Source: Streptosporangium brasiliense (GTDB lineage: Bacteria > Actinomycetota > Actinomycetes > Streptosporangiales > Streptosporangiaceae). From it: 64,000 nt of DNA. The notes below the pieces were generated by a model. It did no database searches. It was not told the origin of the DNA and saw nothing but the letters and a program-made list of their open reading frames with translations. Location of the stretch: assembly GCF_030811595.1 (NCBI RefSeq), contig NZ_JAUSRB010000002.1, forward strand, positions 6,200,001 through 6,264,000, given 5' to 3'. Positions 35,553 to 45,172 of the stretch are shown piece by piece. Both the position numbers and the translations under genes were made by a program. Each line of letters opens with the position of its first letter. Within the stretch, counting starts at the first letter, position 1.

Positions 35553-36827
35553 ATGTCCTTCCGCACGATCGCCGCGGCGGTCGCCGGGCTGGCGCTGGCC
35601 ACGGCCGCCGCGCCCGCCACGGCCGCTGCACCTGCCACGCCCGCCGCGCGCTCCGCGACCGCCCCCGCTGTCCTGGCCGGTCAGGCGCCGGCCGGGCACC
35701 GCGTCACGATGGCCCTGCCCGCGCCGACCGGGCCGTACCCCGTCGGCACCTTCGCCGTGCGCCTGGTCGACCGCTCGCGCCCCGACCCCCTGGTCCGCTC
35801 AGAGCCCTACCGGGAGCTGATGGTCAGCCTGTGGTACCCGGCGGAGGACACCGGCCGGGCCCTGCCCGTCGCCCCCCATATGGCGCCCCTGGCCGCGGCC
35901 GACTGGGACCGCCGCTCCGCGCCGCCCATGGGCATCGCGACGGGCGCGGTGGACTGGGCCGCCACCCCTACCCACGCCCGCGTCGGCGCGCCGGTGGACC
36001 GTCGAGCGGGCAGGCTTCCGGTCGTGCTCTTCGGCTCCGGGGACGGCGGCCCGCGCACGCTCGGCACCGCCCTGGTGGAGGACCTGGCCTCCCGCGGCTA
36101 CCTGGTCGTCACCGTGGACCACACCTACGAGGCCGACCAGGTGGAGTTCCCGGGCGGGCGGGTCGTGCGAGCCGCGCCCCTGCCGAAGAAGCTGACTCCG
36201 CGCGTCATCGCCAAGCTGCTCGCGCGGCATTCACGGGCCCGCCTCGCGGACATGCGGTCCGTCCTCGACAAGATCACCGAGCTGGGACGCGGCCACGGCC
36301 TCGGCGAGGAGGCCGGGCAGTTGCCCGCCGGGCTGCGCGGCGCCCCGGACCTGTCCAGGGTGGGAGTGCTCGGCCAGTCCCTCGGCGGGTCGGTGGCCGC
36401 GCAGCTCGTCCACGACGACCGACGCGTGGACGCGGGTGTGAACCTCGACGGCGGCTACGTCGGCCGGGTGGCGGAGACCGGCGTCGCCAAGCCGTTCCTG
36501 CAGATCGCAGCCGAGGCGCACACCCGGGCGAGCGAACCGAGCTGGAAGTCCTTCTGGGACGCCTCGACCGGCTGGAAACGGGAGTTGCGCCTCGCGGGCG
36601 CGGCGCACGGCTCGTTCACCGACCTGCAGGTGATGCTGCCGCAGATCGCAGCGGCGGTGCCGAAGGTGCCCGTCGCCGACTTCGTCGGCACGGTCGACCC
36701 CGGCCGGTCCGTGTCGGCCCAGCGCGCCTACGTCGCGGCCTTCTTCGACCTGCACCTGAACAGGAGGTCCAGCCGGCTCTTCGACACCCCCGACGCCCGC
36801 TTCCCCGAAGTCTCCCTCATCCCCTGA
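35553..36827 (+). CDS. Secreted alpha/beta hydrolase (PAF-acetylhydrolase/lipase-like)
   Basis: 424 residues from the ATG at 35553, placed 6 nt after AAGGAG. A Sec signal peptide rich in Ala (through ATAAAPAT) precedes an alpha/beta hydrolase: LPVVLFGSGDGG (oxyanion region), nucleophile elbow VLGQSLGGS with the Ser, Asp in NLDGGY, and a late AAHGSFTD with the His. The order resembles PAF acetylhydrolase-like and cutinase/chlorophyllase-like exported enzymes; substrate unknown. It is divergent from the two-component operon, with 174 bp between. Confidence 0.88.
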   Translation: MSFRTIAAAVAGLALATAAAPATAAAPATPAARSATAPAVLAGQAPAGHRVTMALPAPTGPYPVGTFAVRLVDRSRPDPLVRSEPYRELMVSLWYPAEDTGRALPVAPHMAPLAAADWDRRSAPPMGIATGAVDWAATPTHARVGAPVDRRAGRLPVVLFGSGDGGPRTLGTALVEDLASRGYLVVTVDHTYEADQVEFPGGRVVRAAPLPKKLTPRVIAKLLARHSRARLADMRSVLDKITELGRGHGLGEEAGQLPAGLRGAPDLSRVGVLGQSLGGSVAAQLVHDDRRVDAGVNLDGGYVGRVAETGVAKPFLQIAAEAHTRASEPSWKSFWDASTGWKRELRLAGAAHGSFTDLQVMLPQIAAAVPKVPVADFVGTVDPGRSVSAQRAYVAAFFDLHLNRRSSRLFDTPDARFPEVSLIP

Positions 36828-36835
36828 CCATCCAC

Positions 36836-36863
36836 CGCCCGCTGCCCGGCCGGGCAGCGGGCG
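36836..36863 (+). terminator. Intrinsic terminator after the secreted hydrolase
   Basis: A 28-bp perfect palindrome (two 14-nt arms, CGCCCGCTGCCCGG) followed by TTTATT, nine bases after the stop at 36827. One of the few hairpins here with a T-rich tail. Confidence 0.85.
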
Positions 36864-36935
36864 TTTATTCGATGGACCCGCTGTCGTCGGGCTCCTACAG
36901 TGACCGGGACCTGACGGCGGCACCGGGAGCGGATC

Positions 36936-38711
36936 ATGCGGACGCACTACCCTCGCACTCCGCACCTGCCCTGGTCTCCGGGGGCGTCCTCGGACGACGT
37001 GCGGATCGGCGACCTGTCGGGATTGGTGGGCCAGGAGGTCGTGGTCACCGAGAAACTCGACGGGGAGAACACGACCCTCTACCCGGACGGCCTCCACGCC
37101 CGCTCGCCGGACTCGGCGCACCATCCGTCCCGGGCATGGGTCAAGGCGTTGCAGGGGCGGATCGCCTCCTCGATCCCGCGCGATTGGCGGGTGTGCGGGG
37201 AGAACCTCTACGCGCGGCACTCGATCGGGTACCAGGACCTGGAGAGCTGGTTCTACGGCTTCTCGGTCTGGGACGGTGACCGTTGCCTGGACTGGGACCG
37301 TACGGTGCGCTTCACCCGGCGTCTGGGGATCCCGGTCCCGCGGGTGCTGTGGCGCGGAGTCTTCGACGAGCGGGCGCTGCGGGCGTTGCGGCTGGACACC
37401 TCGCGGCACGAGGGATACGTCGTGCGTGCCGTCGAGGGGTTCGCCCGGGAGGAGTTCGCCCGCCGGGTGGCCAAATGGGTGCGGCGGGGGCATGTCCGCA
37501 CCGACACGCACTGGATGCTCGCCCCCGTCGTCGTGAATGGCCTGAGCCCGGCCGCCACGCTGTGGGCGGTGCGTTCGGGAGCCGCCGCCGATGTCCCGTC
37601 GCTGCTGGCCGCGGCGGGGATGGCCCCGGCGGACCTGGGCGGGCCGGCCGAGCCGGTGTCCGCCGCCGTCGAGCGGGCCGAGGCGGCGGTGTCCGAGGTG
37701 TCCGCGAGGCTCGATCTGCTGGGCCGGTCGGGGGACGCCCGGCTGGCGGGCGTGCTGGCGACGCTGCTGCACGGCACGCGCCGGACCCGGCTGGCGCCCC
37801 GGCTGGTGGCGCCGCTGGGCATGCCGCTGGCGCGGCGGGTCGCGGACCTGGTCGGGCTCCACCCCGGTCTGCACCGCCGGTTCCCCGACGACCAGCGCCG
37901 GACCGGCCTGGTACGGCTGGCCGCCGCCGCCGACCTGGGCGTCCTGCATGCGGTCGCCGGCGCGGTCCTGGCCGGCCGCGCCGACGGAGAGTCCGCCGAC
38001 GCCCGCGAGCAGGTCGACTGGTCCGCGCTGCACGCCGAGGACGCCGGGCTGCTCGGGGAGGTGCCGCTGGAGCCGCTGCGGGCGGGTCTGCGCCAGGCGC
38101 TGGGCGACCGCGACGCCGACGTGACCGACCGATGCTGGGCGCAGGCGCGGGAGGCCTACGCCCTGGGCCGGATCGCCACCGCCGAGGAGGCCGTGGCGCT
38201 GAGCCGGCGGTGGCGGTCCGGGGAGTTCCCCCGGCTCGTCCACATGGTGGGCCCGTCGGGCAGCGGGAAGAGCCGCTTCGCCGCCGGCCTCCCCGGCGCC
38301 GGCGAGATCGTCTCCCTCGACGATCTGCGTCAGGCCCAGGGGTCCCGGTCGGACCAGCGGGCCAACGCGGCCGTCTTCCGGGCGGGCCTGGACCGGCTCG
38401 ACGCCGCCCTGGCCGGCGGCGGTACCGTGGTCTGGGACGCCACGTCCCTCAACCAGCACCAGCGCTCCTCGGTGCACGCCGTGGCGCACCGCCGTGACGC
38501 GTTGATCACACACGCGGTCCTGCTGGTCGATGAGGACGTGCTGGCCCGGCGCAACACCGGCCGGACACACCAGGTGCCGCCGGAGGTGCTCGCCGCGCAG
38601 CTCCGCCGCTTCTCCCCGCCCTACCCCGGCCAGGCACACCGCACGTGGTACGTCGGGCCGGCCGGAACCGTCGAGGACGTCGCCGGAGCACTCGACGGTG
38701 AGGAGGAGTGA
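36936..38711 (+). CDS. RNA ligase-polynucleotide kinase fusion (RNA repair)
   Basis: 591 residues. The N-terminal ligase (about 1-210) has the nucleotidylation motif [10 protein letters not shown] (adenylated Lys40), motif III-like WFYGFSVWD, motif IV EGYVVR and a terminal KWVRRGH-like motif V, as in Rnl2-related RNA ligases. A helical linker (about 220-425) follows. The C-terminus is a P-loop kinase, [10 protein letters not shown] at about 439-448, with SLDDLRQ and [14 protein letters not shown], as in polynucleotide kinases. It should 5'-phosphorylate and seal broken RNA with ATP. The stop overlaps the next start (TGATG), so the end-processing protein is made from the same message. First gene of a three-gene operon. 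Confidence 0.92.
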   Translation: MRTHYPRTPHLPWSPGASSDDVRIGDLSGLVGQEVVVTEKLDGENTTLYPDGLHARSPDSAHHPSRAWVKALQGRIASSIPRDWRVCGENLYARHSIGYQDLESWFYGFSVWDGDRCLDWDRTVRFTRRLGIPVPRVLWRGVFDERALRALRLDTSRHEGYVVRAVEGFAREEFARRVAKWVRRGHVRTDTHWMLAPVVVNGLSPAATLWAVRSGAAADVPSLLAAAGMAPADLGGPAEPVSAAVERAEAAVSEVSARLDLLGRSGDARLAGVLATLLHGTRRTRLAPRLVAPLGMPLARRVADLVGLHPGLHRRFPDDQRRTGLVRLAAAADLGVLHAVAGAVLAGRADGESADAREQVDWSALHAEDAGLLGEVPLEPLRAGLRQALGDRDADVTDRCWAQAREAYALGRIATAEEAVALSRRWRSGEFPRLVHMVGPSGSGKSRFAAGLPGAGEIVSLDDLRQAQGSRSDQRANAAVFRAGLDRLDAALAGGGTVVWDATSLNQHQRSSVHAVAHRRDALITHAVLLVDEDVLARRNTGRTHQVPPEVLAAQLRRFSPPYPGQAHRTWYVGPAGTVEDVAGALDGEEE

Positions 38712-41293
38712 TGCGCACGAGCGAGGAGATCTACCACCGGGTCCGGTGGGATCCACGGTTCGATCCGGCCCGGTTCGTACTGGGCATCAACGTGCGCGGG
38801 GCCCCTCCCAAGCGGGTGCCGCTGCCCGCCTTCGTCCCCGGAGGCGATATCCCGTGGCACCGGGTGCTGTTCGTCGAAGCGGACGGCGAGGTGATCTGGG
38901 ACCGGTCCGCCGGTGTGGACCGGATCGACGCCTCCGGGGTCGGTCGGGTGCGGGACCCGCGTCGGCTGCGGGCGCCGTTCTTCACGGCCAGGACACCGCA
39001 CGCCTGGGATCCGGAGGCCGGGTGGCGCCCGGCGGACCGCGCGTCCCGGACGGTGCCGGCGGCCGCGGGTCTGCGAGTGCTGACCTGGAACACGCTGTGG
39101 GACCGCTACGACAGCGACCGGATCGACACCGCCCGGCGCAGGCCGCTGCTGCTGGCGGCGCTGGAACACGCCGACGCGGACGTCATCGCGCTGCAGGAGG
39201 TCGAGGCCGGTCTGCTCGCCATGCTGCTGCGGGCGCGATGGGTCCGCTCCGGCTACACCCTGGGCACCGACCCCACCGGCAAGGACGTCGAGGACAGCGG
39301 GCTGCTGCTGCTCAGCCGGCTGCCCGTACGGGAGGCGGCCTGGCACGTCCTCGGCCCGCACAAGGCCGTCGCCGCCGTCACCGTCGAGTCCGCCTCCGGG
39401 CCGGTGGTGGTGGCCACCACTCACCTGACCAGCGACCACTCCGCCGACGGTCCGGTCCGGCGGCAGGAGGAACTGGCCCGGATCGCCGAGGGGCTGGCCG
39501 GGCTGGACGGCGACGTGATCCTACTGGGCGACCTCAACGACGGCGGGGACGGGCCGGCCGGCGTGCTGGGACTACGGGATGCCTGGACCGAGGTGCACGG
39601 ACCCGATGACCGCACGCCCACGTTCGACCCGCGAGCCAACCCGTTGGCCGCGGTCTCCTCACTGTCCGGCCGGGCCTCCCGGCTGGACCGGGTACTGCTG
39701 CGCGCGGGTGGGCTGCGGGCGGCCGGGGCGGCCCTGCGGGGTGACTCGCCCGGCCCGGAGGGGCTGTTCGTGTCGGACCACTACGGCGTGGAAGTGGACC
39801 TGGCCGTCGGCCGGATCGAGCCGGCCGGCGTCCTCGACGTTCCGCCGACGGCCCGCACCGCGGTGGCCTGGATCCCGCCGGCGGAACTGTGGCCGTCGAT
39901 CCAGCGGATCCGCCGCGAACACGATCCGCAGATCCACCGCTGGCCACCGCACGTCAACCTGCTCTTCGGTTTCGTGCCGGAGTCCGACTTCGCGCAGGCA
40001 GCCCCGCTGCTCGCCGCCGTGGCGGCCGGGACCGCACCGTTCACCGCCCGGCTCGAAGGGGTGCACGCCTTCGACCATCGGGACGGCGCCACTGTCTGGC
40101 TCGACCCGGCGGCGGCCGACCCGGCTCCGTGGGCGGGGCTGCGCCACGCGCTGGAGCGGCGCTTCCCCCGCTGCCATGGCCGCGCCGACGGCTTCACCCC
40201 GCACCTGACCTTGGGACGGACCCAGGATCCGCACCGGCTCGCCATCGATCACGCCGTCCGGCTGGGCGGCATGTCGGCGCGGGTCGGTGAGCTGGTCCTG
40301 CTCTCCCGCCGGGGTGCGGAGCCGATGCGGCCACGGGCGACGATCACCCTGGGAACGGGTGAGGTGCGGTGGCTGCCGGCGCTCGACGCGCAGGAGCCGG
40401 CCCGGCCCGGCGAGACACGCGCCGCCGGGCGGCATTCCCGGGCCCGCGCCGGCGGAGACGGCCCGCCGGCGGAGGACGGCCCCGCGACCGCGCGGGCATC
40501 GCAGGTCGCACAGCGGCTGTCGGAGGCGCTGGGCGACGGAACCGTGCACGTCGCCGGATCGCGACGGCTGGGCTGCGCGCTGGCCGGAGCGGACCTGGAC
40601 CTGGTGGCGGCGCTGCCGGGCGCCGTCGACCTGGCCCGGGTCCAGGCGCGGGTGGCGGCGGCAGGCGCCACCGGGGTCCGGCAGGTGATCGGCGCCAGGG
40701 TGCCGGGCCTGCGGATGCGCGTCGACGACCTGGACGTCGACCTGGTCGTGGTCGCCACCGGGCAGCTCCCGCCCGCCCAGGCCGTGGCCCGCCGCGCCCA
40801 GCTGGGTGAGGCGGCCGCGGTGGCGTTGAGCGCGGTCAGTGACGCGGACGCGGTGCTGGCCGCGACCGGTGGCCACCGTGCCGCCTTCGCCAGGTTGGCC
40901 AGGGAGGTGAAGGCGTGGGCGGGAGCGCGCGGGCTGGATTCGGCCCCGTTCGGCGGGCTGCCGGGTCTGGCCTGGACCGTGCTGGCGGCGCGGACGGCGC
41001 GCGAGGCCGGCGACCTTCCCTCCGGTGACCTGCTCCGGCACTTCTTCGGCACCTGGGCCGCCTGGAACTGGCGGGAACCGGTCAGCCTTCAGGCCGGCGC
41101 CGCCACACCCCGTCCGGCCGGCTCCGGTACGACGACAGGTGGCGGCTCCGGAGCAGCGGTGTCGATCATGACCCCGACCGAGCCGGTCCGGCTCTGCACC
41201 GAGCAGGTCGGTCCCGGCGGGCGGGACCTGCTCGTCCAGGAGCTCTACCAGGCGTGGGAAATCCCTGGAGGCGGCGGCGGAGACCGGCGGTGA
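38711..41293 (+). CDS. Multidomain RNA end-processing protein: MJ1316-EEP-2H-nucleotidyltransferase
   Basis: 860 residues as read. Domains: MJ1316/DUF504 (about 1-75; [24 protein letters not shown]), predicted to recognise cyclic-phosphate RNA ends; an EEP nuclease/phosphatase (about 118-365) with WNTLW, QEVE, GDLND and SDHYGV catalytic motifs all present; a 2H phosphoesterase (about 380-560) with HVNLLFGF and HLTLGRT; and a poly(A)-polymerase/CCA-type nucleotidyltransferase (from about 605) with [17 protein letters not shown] and a third Asp in DDLDVDLV. Combined with the upstream ligase-kinase, it could trim, heal and extend damaged RNA ends. The frame ends early after LYQAWEI: an extra C in 41263-41265 appears to shift it, and the expected tail continues in the next frame to 41642. 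Corrected length would be about 976 residues. Confidence 0.9.
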   Translation: MRTSEEIYHRVRWDPRFDPARFVLGINVRGAPPKRVPLPAFVPGGDIPWHRVLFVEADGEVIWDRSAGVDRIDASGVGRVRDPRRLRAPFFTARTPHAWDPEAGWRPADRASRTVPAAAGLRVLTWNTLWDRYDSDRIDTARRRPLLLAALEHADADVIALQEVEAGLLAMLLRARWVRSGYTLGTDPTGKDVEDSGLLLLSRLPVREAAWHVLGPHKAVAAVTVESASGPVVVATTHLTSDHSADGPVRRQEELARIAEGLAGLDGDVILLGDLNDGGDGPAGVLGLRDAWTEVHGPDDRTPTFDPRANPLAAVSSLSGRASRLDRVLLRAGGLRAAGAALRGDSPGPEGLFVSDHYGVEVDLAVGRIEPAGVLDVPPTARTAVAWIPPAELWPSIQRIRREHDPQIHRWPPHVNLLFGFVPESDFAQAAPLLAAVAAGTAPFTARLEGVHAFDHRDGATVWLDPAAADPAPWAGLRHALERRFPRCHGRADGFTPHLTLGRTQDPHRLAIDHAVRLGGMSARVGELVLLSRRGAEPMRPRATITLGTGEVRWLPALDAQEPARPGETRAAGRHSRARAGGDGPPAEDGPATARASQVAQRLSEALGDGTVHVAGSRRLGCALAGADLDLVAALPGAVDLARVQARVAAAGATGVRQVIGARVPGLRMRVDDLDVDLVVVATGQLPPAQAVARRAQLGEAAAVALSAVSDADAVLAATGGHRAAFARLAREVKAWAGARGLDSAPFGGLPGLAWTVLAARTAREAGDLPSGDLLRHFFGTWAAWNWREPVSLQAGAATPRPAGSGTTTGGGSGAAVSIMTPTEPVRLCTEQVGPGGRDLLVQELYQAWEIPGGGGGDRR

Positions 41294-41642
41294 TCCCTGG
41301 CCCGAGCTGTTGTCGCCCCCGCCACTGCACCGGCGGCACGCGGCATGGGCGGTGCTGACCGTACGGACCGGGCCGGGCGAGCAGTTCGAGGCCACCTTGG
41401 GCCGCCTCCGGGGCCGGGTGCGGGCGCTGCTCACCGCCCTGGAACACGCCGGATCGGTGGACGCGCATGCCTGGCCCCGGCCGTTCGAGACCGGCCCGGG
41501 GTCGGCGCGGTACGCGATCGGGCTCGGCCGTACGCCGCCGGACGCGGCCCGGCTCGCCGAGCTCGCCGGCAGATGGGTCAGGGGCCTGCCCGGCGTCGGG
41601 ATCGAATGGGCGGAGTGCGGCGCTGTGCCGACGCTGCGCTGA
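41265..41642 (+). CDS. Frame-shifted C-terminal tail of the RNA end-processing protein
   Basis: About 125 residues in the +1 frame relative to the upstream gene: [36 protein letters not shown], then a ferredoxin-like alpha/beta segment ending [11 protein letters not shown]. Read together with the upstream LYQAWEI it gives a smooth join if one C of 41263-41265 is removed. It resembles the RNA-binding C-terminal domain that follows the catalytic and central domains in poly(A)-polymerase-like proteins. A separate start (TTG at 41310) exists but has no good ribosome binding site, so an independent protein is less likely. Confidence 0.7.
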   Translation: MEAAAETGGDPWPELLSPPPLHRRHAAWAVLTVRTGPGEQFEATLGRLRGRVRALLTALEHAGSVDAHAWPRPFETGPGSARYAIGLGRTPPDAARLAELAGRWVRGLPGVGIEWAECGAVPTLR

Positions 41643-41655
41643 CCGGAGGGCTGCG

Positions 41656-41889
41656 ATGGAGGTCACCAGCCCCGACGGCTGGGCGTGGGCCACCGCCGAG
41701 GGCACGGCGACACTCACCGGGCCGGGAACCGATCCCCACGGTCCCGAGGTCGAGGCGCTGATGGACTACTACCGCATCCCCTCCGGGGAGCACCCGGACT
41801 GGGAGGAGTATCGGTCGGTGATGGTGTCCGACCGTAGGGTGCTCATGGCGATGACGGTCGACCACATGTACGGCGCCAAGATCCGCTGA
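41656..41889 (+). CDS. 77-aa protein of unknown function, last gene of the RNA repair operon
   Basis: 77 residues starting 14 nt after the preceding stop, with GGAGGG before the ATG. It is acidic in the first half (PDGWAWATAEGTATLTGPG) and ends DRRVLMAMTVDHMYGAKIR. No signal peptide, membrane segment or motif I recognise. Codon use is typical of the operon and the position implies a function with the ligase and end-processing protein, for example an accessory or control subunit; this is inference. Confidence 0.7.
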   Translation: MEVTSPDGWAWATAEGTATLTGPGTDPHGPEVEALMDYYRIPSGEHPDWEEYRSVMVSDRRVLMAMTVDHMYGAKIR

Positions 41890-41990
41890 CGGCGCTTCGA
41901 AGAATCCTTTGGCGCGGGGGACGGCCCTGCCCTTGTCACATGGGGGCAGGGCGGAGGCGCGCGATCCTGTGCGGAGGACGGCCCGGTGGT

Positions 41991-42593
41991 TCAGTGCCGT
42001 GGGGTGACCGTGAGGTCGTCGTCCGCGTCGGGAGTGGCCGCCTTGCGGCGGGCGCGGAGCGCGCGGACCCTGCCTCGGCTCGCGCACGCCGGGGAGGGGC
42101 ACCAGCGTCGACGCCCCGGCGGGTCGACGAAGACGCCCCGGCAGTCGTGTTCCGGGCAGCTCTTCAGGGCCAGCCGGTCCGAGCCGGTCAGCTGGTCCAC
42201 CGCCTGGCGGGCGATCCGTGCCAGGGCGTGCGCCGTCGTCGCCGGCGGTTCGCGTCGCAGCCGGTCGTCCGCGGCGAGCCGGACGGGATCGTCGTGTCCG
42301 GCCAGGAACGCGGCCAGGTCCGCCGTGGCGGCTACGGGTGGAGGCTGCTCGTCGACGGTGGCCAGCGCCAGGACGCGCAGCGTCTCCCGCAGCTTCCGCG
42401 CCTGGTGAAGGTCGCCCTGATCGGGCGGCCGGGCGGGGGACAGCTCGCAGCGCTCCAGCCACTCGGCGAGGCGGTCGGACGTGGCCAGCCGCTCCACCGG
42501 GTCCGCGCTGAACGTGCGGCCTCTTGTGGCGAGCAGGTTCAACCACGTGGCGCCGCAGTCGAAGCGGAAGGCGGACCGGTCCTCCTTGGTCAT
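41991..42593 (-). CDS. CGNR-type zinc-finger regulator (ABATE domain)
   Basis: 200 residues. The N-terminal ABATE-like domain begins FRFDCGATWLNLLATRG and is followed by a helical region. The C-terminal zinc finger has Cys pairs in SCPEHDCRGVFVD and WCPSPACASRGRVRALRARR. The family's name motif CGNRxR reads CASRGR here. Such proteins are putative stress-induced transcription regulators. It is divergent from the phosphotriesterase-family gene, and two identical-arm operators lie between, one only 10 nt before this start codon, which suggests autoregulation. Confidence 0.85.
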   Translation of the reverse strand: MTKEDRSAFRFDCGATWLNLLATRGRTFSADPVERLATSDRLAEWLERCELSPARPPDQGDLHQARKLRETLRVLALATVDEQPPPVAATADLAAFLAGHDDPVRLAADDRLRREPPATTAHALARIARQAVDQLTGSDRLALKSCPEHDCRGVFVDPPGRRRWCPSPACASRGRVRALRARRKAATPDADDDLTVTPRH

Positions 42594-42602
42594 GGAGTCA
42601 GT

Positions 42603-42661
42603 GTAACGCTCTGGTCGTTACCTCTGCTAGATTCTCGTAACGCTCAAAGCGTTACGAGAAT
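42603..42661. promoter_or_regulatory. Twin operators GTAACG-N7-CGTTAC
   Basis: Two copies of the same 19-bp inverted repeat: 42603-42621 and 42637-42655, centres 34 bp apart. Each has GTAACG, seven bases beginning CTC, then CGTTAC. The second extends to a perfect 14-bp-arm palindrome (42631-42644 with 42648-42661). They lie between the CGNR regulator and the phosphotriesterase-family gene, so the CGNR protein is the obvious candidate to bind. Confidence 0.8.
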
Positions 42662-42821
42662 CCTGGGCGGACACATGATCATGACGGCGGGTCAGGCACT
42701 GCCGGAGCGGACGACACGGGCGCGACTGGATCGCGCTGAGGGAGACCGGATGCCGGACCTCCTCCGGGACAAGGCCGTCCAGCAGGAGACTCCGCCGGCA
42801 CCGGAGCAGGGAGGACGCGCG

Positions 42822-43727
42822 ATGAGGGCGGCGGTCCGGACCGTGCTCGGGGACATCCCGCCGGAAGAGCTGGGCATCTGCGACGCCCACGACCACCTGT
42901 TCATCAGCTCCCCGGCGCTGCCGGGCCAGGGACTGGACGACGCCGGAGCCGCGCTCACCGAGCTGAACGCCTTCGCCGCGCTCGGCGGGCGCGCGGTGGC
43001 GCAATGGACGCCCTGGGGGATGGGGCCCCGCACCGAAGAACTGCCCGGCCTCTCCCGGCGGTCCGGCGTCCATGTCATCTCCGCCACCGGAATGCACCAG
43101 GCCAAGCACTACGACCAGGAGGAGCTGACGCGCGTCCACGACAGGCTGGCCGGGCTGTTCATCCACGAGCTGACCAGCGGCCCCGTGCGGGCCGGGATGA
43201 TCAAAGTCGCCGGGGCCTATCACCGCCTCGACGACCACGCCCGGCACGTCATGGCCGCCGCAGCCGAGGCGCACCATGCCACCGACGCGCCCATCGGCAT
43301 CCACCTGGAGGCCGGAACCGCCGCCCTGGACGTGCTCCACCTGCTGTGCCGGACACACGGGGTCGCTCCGCACCGGGTGATCCTCGGGCACCTGCACCGG
43401 TTCCCGGACACGCGGATCCACCGGCAGGCCGCCGAGGCCGGCGCCTTCCTGGCATTCGACGGTCCGTCCCGCGTGCACCACGGCACCGACTGGCGCATGA
43501 TGGACAGCTTCGCGGCCCTCGCCGACGCCGGCCACGCCCGGCAGATCCTGCTCGGCGGTGACACGGTCGTCCCGGCGGCCAGGTCCAGTGCCGACGGCCC
43601 GGGAATGCCGTTCCTGCTGAGCGGCCTGCGCCCGCGGATCGAGCGCGAGTTGGGCCCCGACATCGCATCCGCGATCTTCACGGAGAATCCGGCCCGCGCG
43701 TTCGCGGCGCGATGGCGGCGGCCATGA
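42822..43727 (+). CDS. Phosphotriesterase-family metal hydrolase
   Basis: 301 residues from the ATG at 42822, chosen because GGGAGGA lies upstream and family members begin with this TVLGDIPPEELG segment; an ATG at 42675 would add 49 residues of low-complexity sequence. The TIM-barrel amidohydrolase metal motif is CDAHDHLF (HxH), the bridging Lys is in AGMIKVAGAY, followed by GIHLEAGT and ILGHLHR His residues and a late Asp in LLGGDTV. Relatives include lactonases and phosphotriesterases; the natural substrate is not evident. The CGNR gene and twin operators upstream suggest inducible control. Confidence 0.9.
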   Translation: MRAAVRTVLGDIPPEELGICDAHDHLFISSPALPGQGLDDAGAALTELNAFAALGGRAVAQWTPWGMGPRTEELPGLSRRSGVHVISATGMHQAKHYDQEELTRVHDRLAGLFIHELTSGPVRAGMIKVAGAYHRLDDHARHVMAAAAEAHHATDAPIGIHLEAGTAALDVLHLLCRTHGVAPHRVILGHLHRFPDTRIHRQAAEAGAFLAFDGPSRVHHGTDWRMMDSFAALADAGHARQILLGGDTVVPAARSSADGPGMPFLLSGLRPRIERELGPDIASAIFTENPARAFAARWRRP

Positions 43728-43825
43728 CCCGGCGCCGGGTGGGGCCGCGGTCATATCCGGCCGAGAACTCTCTCCGGGGCCTGAGCCACGGGCCACTGAG
43801 CTCCGTCAGCCCTCGACGTGCTGGA

Positions 43826-43857
43826 CGGCCCGGCCCCCGGTGACCGGGCCGGGCCCG
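43826..43857. terminator. GC-rich hairpin between convergent genes
   Basis: An imperfect inverted repeat built from GGCCCGG and CCGGGCC arms between the phosphotriesterase-family gene and the convergent MFS gene ending at 43863. No T-tract. Probable bidirectional terminator. Confidence 0.5.
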
Positions 43858-43862
43858 AGGGG

Positions 43863-45110
43863 TCAGGCTCGGCGCAGCCGCCGGATCGGAGGCGTCAACA
43901 GCAGGGCCGCGCAGACCGCGAAGCTGACTCCGGTGGAGACGAACAGCAGGTCCCGAGGGTTGACGATCTCCGAGACCGGCCCCACCAGCGCCTGCCCGAC
44001 GGCGACCCCGGCCACCGATCCGGCCACCTCGTAGGCGGTGACCCGGTTGAGGACGTCGGGGACGACCTGCGTCTGGACGCTCGTCGACCACATCACCGAC
44101 CAGAACGCCCAGGCCGTCCCGCCCAGCAACTGGCCCGCCACCAGCAGCGGCAACGGCAGTTCCAGCGCCACCGGCAGCGGGATGAACGCGAACCCGGACA
44201 TGGCCACGCCGCCTGCGGCGAGCGGCCGCGCCGGCCGGAACCGGATCGCGATCAGCCCGCCGAGGACGGTGCCCGCGCCGAGGCCGGCCATCACCCAGCC
44301 GTAGGCGGCGTCGCCGAGGCGGTCACCGATCAGGCGCGAGCCCAGCGGGATGTAGGGGCCGAAGACCAGGACGCCGAAGAACACCCAGATGAGGATCACC
44401 GACCACATCCAGCTCCGGGAGCGGAACTCCGTCCAGCCGCGGCGCAGGTCGAGCATGACCGTCGAGCGCTCCTTGGCCCCGGCGGCCGGGGCGAGCCGGA
44501 TGAAGACCAGGCACAGACCGCTGAGCAGGAACGTTCCAGCGTCGACGGCGTAGACGGCACCCGCGCCGGTCAGCGCCATCAGCAGGCCCGCGAGGACGGG
44601 CCCGCCGAGCTGGGTGGCCGCGTCGGCGATCTTCAGGGTGCCGTTGGCGCGCTGCGGATCCTCGGCGACGAGGGGGACCATGCCGTTGACGCCGGGCTGG
44701 AACATCGCGGCGGCCGTCCCGGACAGGAACGAGGCCGACAGCAGCAGCCAGAACGGTGGGGTCCCGGCGAAGAAGGCGACGGCCACCGCGGTCTGGGTGA
44801 AGATCCGGACGACGTCCGCGCCGACCATCATGCTCCGGGCGCCCACCCGGTCGGCGAACACCCCGCCGAACAGCACGAAGATCACGAACGGGGCGGTCCA
44901 GACGGCCAGGACATAGCCGACGCCGGCCACCCCGTAGATCGCGCCGACGGCCAGCGCCGTCGCGACGGGCATCATCGCGTCACCGAGCAGCGATACCGCC
45001 CGGGCGCCGAAATACAGCGTGAAGTCCCTGGTCCAGAGCCTGGCCGGGGCGGCGGAGGACTGTTCACGGTCGAGAAGTGCGGTCATTTCCTGGGCTCCAT
45101 GAGCACCCAT
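43863..45110 (-). CDS. MFS transporter, DHA3 type
   Basis: About 415 residues with some twelve hydrophobic segments. The loop after helix 2 reads GGVFADRVGARSMMVGAD, the MFS motif A equivalent (GxxADRxGxR), and TLKIADAATQLGGPVLAGLL and SVQTQVVPDVLNRV are typical of the MFS_3 export group. Likely drug or metabolite efflux. Start choice is uncertain: ATG 45110 has AGGAG 9 nt upstream, while ATG 45086 and GTG 45119 are alternatives. It is divergent from a GlxA-type regulator that may control it. Confidence 0.9.
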   Translation of the reverse strand: MGAHGAQEMTALLDREQSSAAPARLWTRDFTLYFGARAVSLLGDAMMPVATALAVGAIYGVAGVGYVLAVWTAPFVIFVLFGGVFADRVGARSMMVGADVVRIFTQTAVAVAFFAGTPPFWLLLSASFLSGTAAAMFQPGVNGMVPLVAEDPQRANGTLKIADAATQLGGPVLAGLLMALTGAGAVYAVDAGTFLLSGLCLVFIRLAPAAGAKERSTVMLDLRRGWTEFRSRSWMWSVILIWVFFGVLVFGPYIPLGSRLIGDRLGDAAYGWVMAGLGAGTVLGGLIAIRFRPARPLAAGGVAMSGFAFIPLPVALELPLPLLVAGQLLGGTAWAFWSVMWSTSVQTQVVPDVLNRVTAYEVAGSVAGVAVGQALVGPVSEIVNPRDLLFVSTGVSFAVCAALLLTPPIRRLRRA

Positions 45111-45172
45111 CCTGGACACTCCTGAAGCCGGCCACAGGCGTCCGCAGTGACATCGTTAGGTACATTCGTGCC

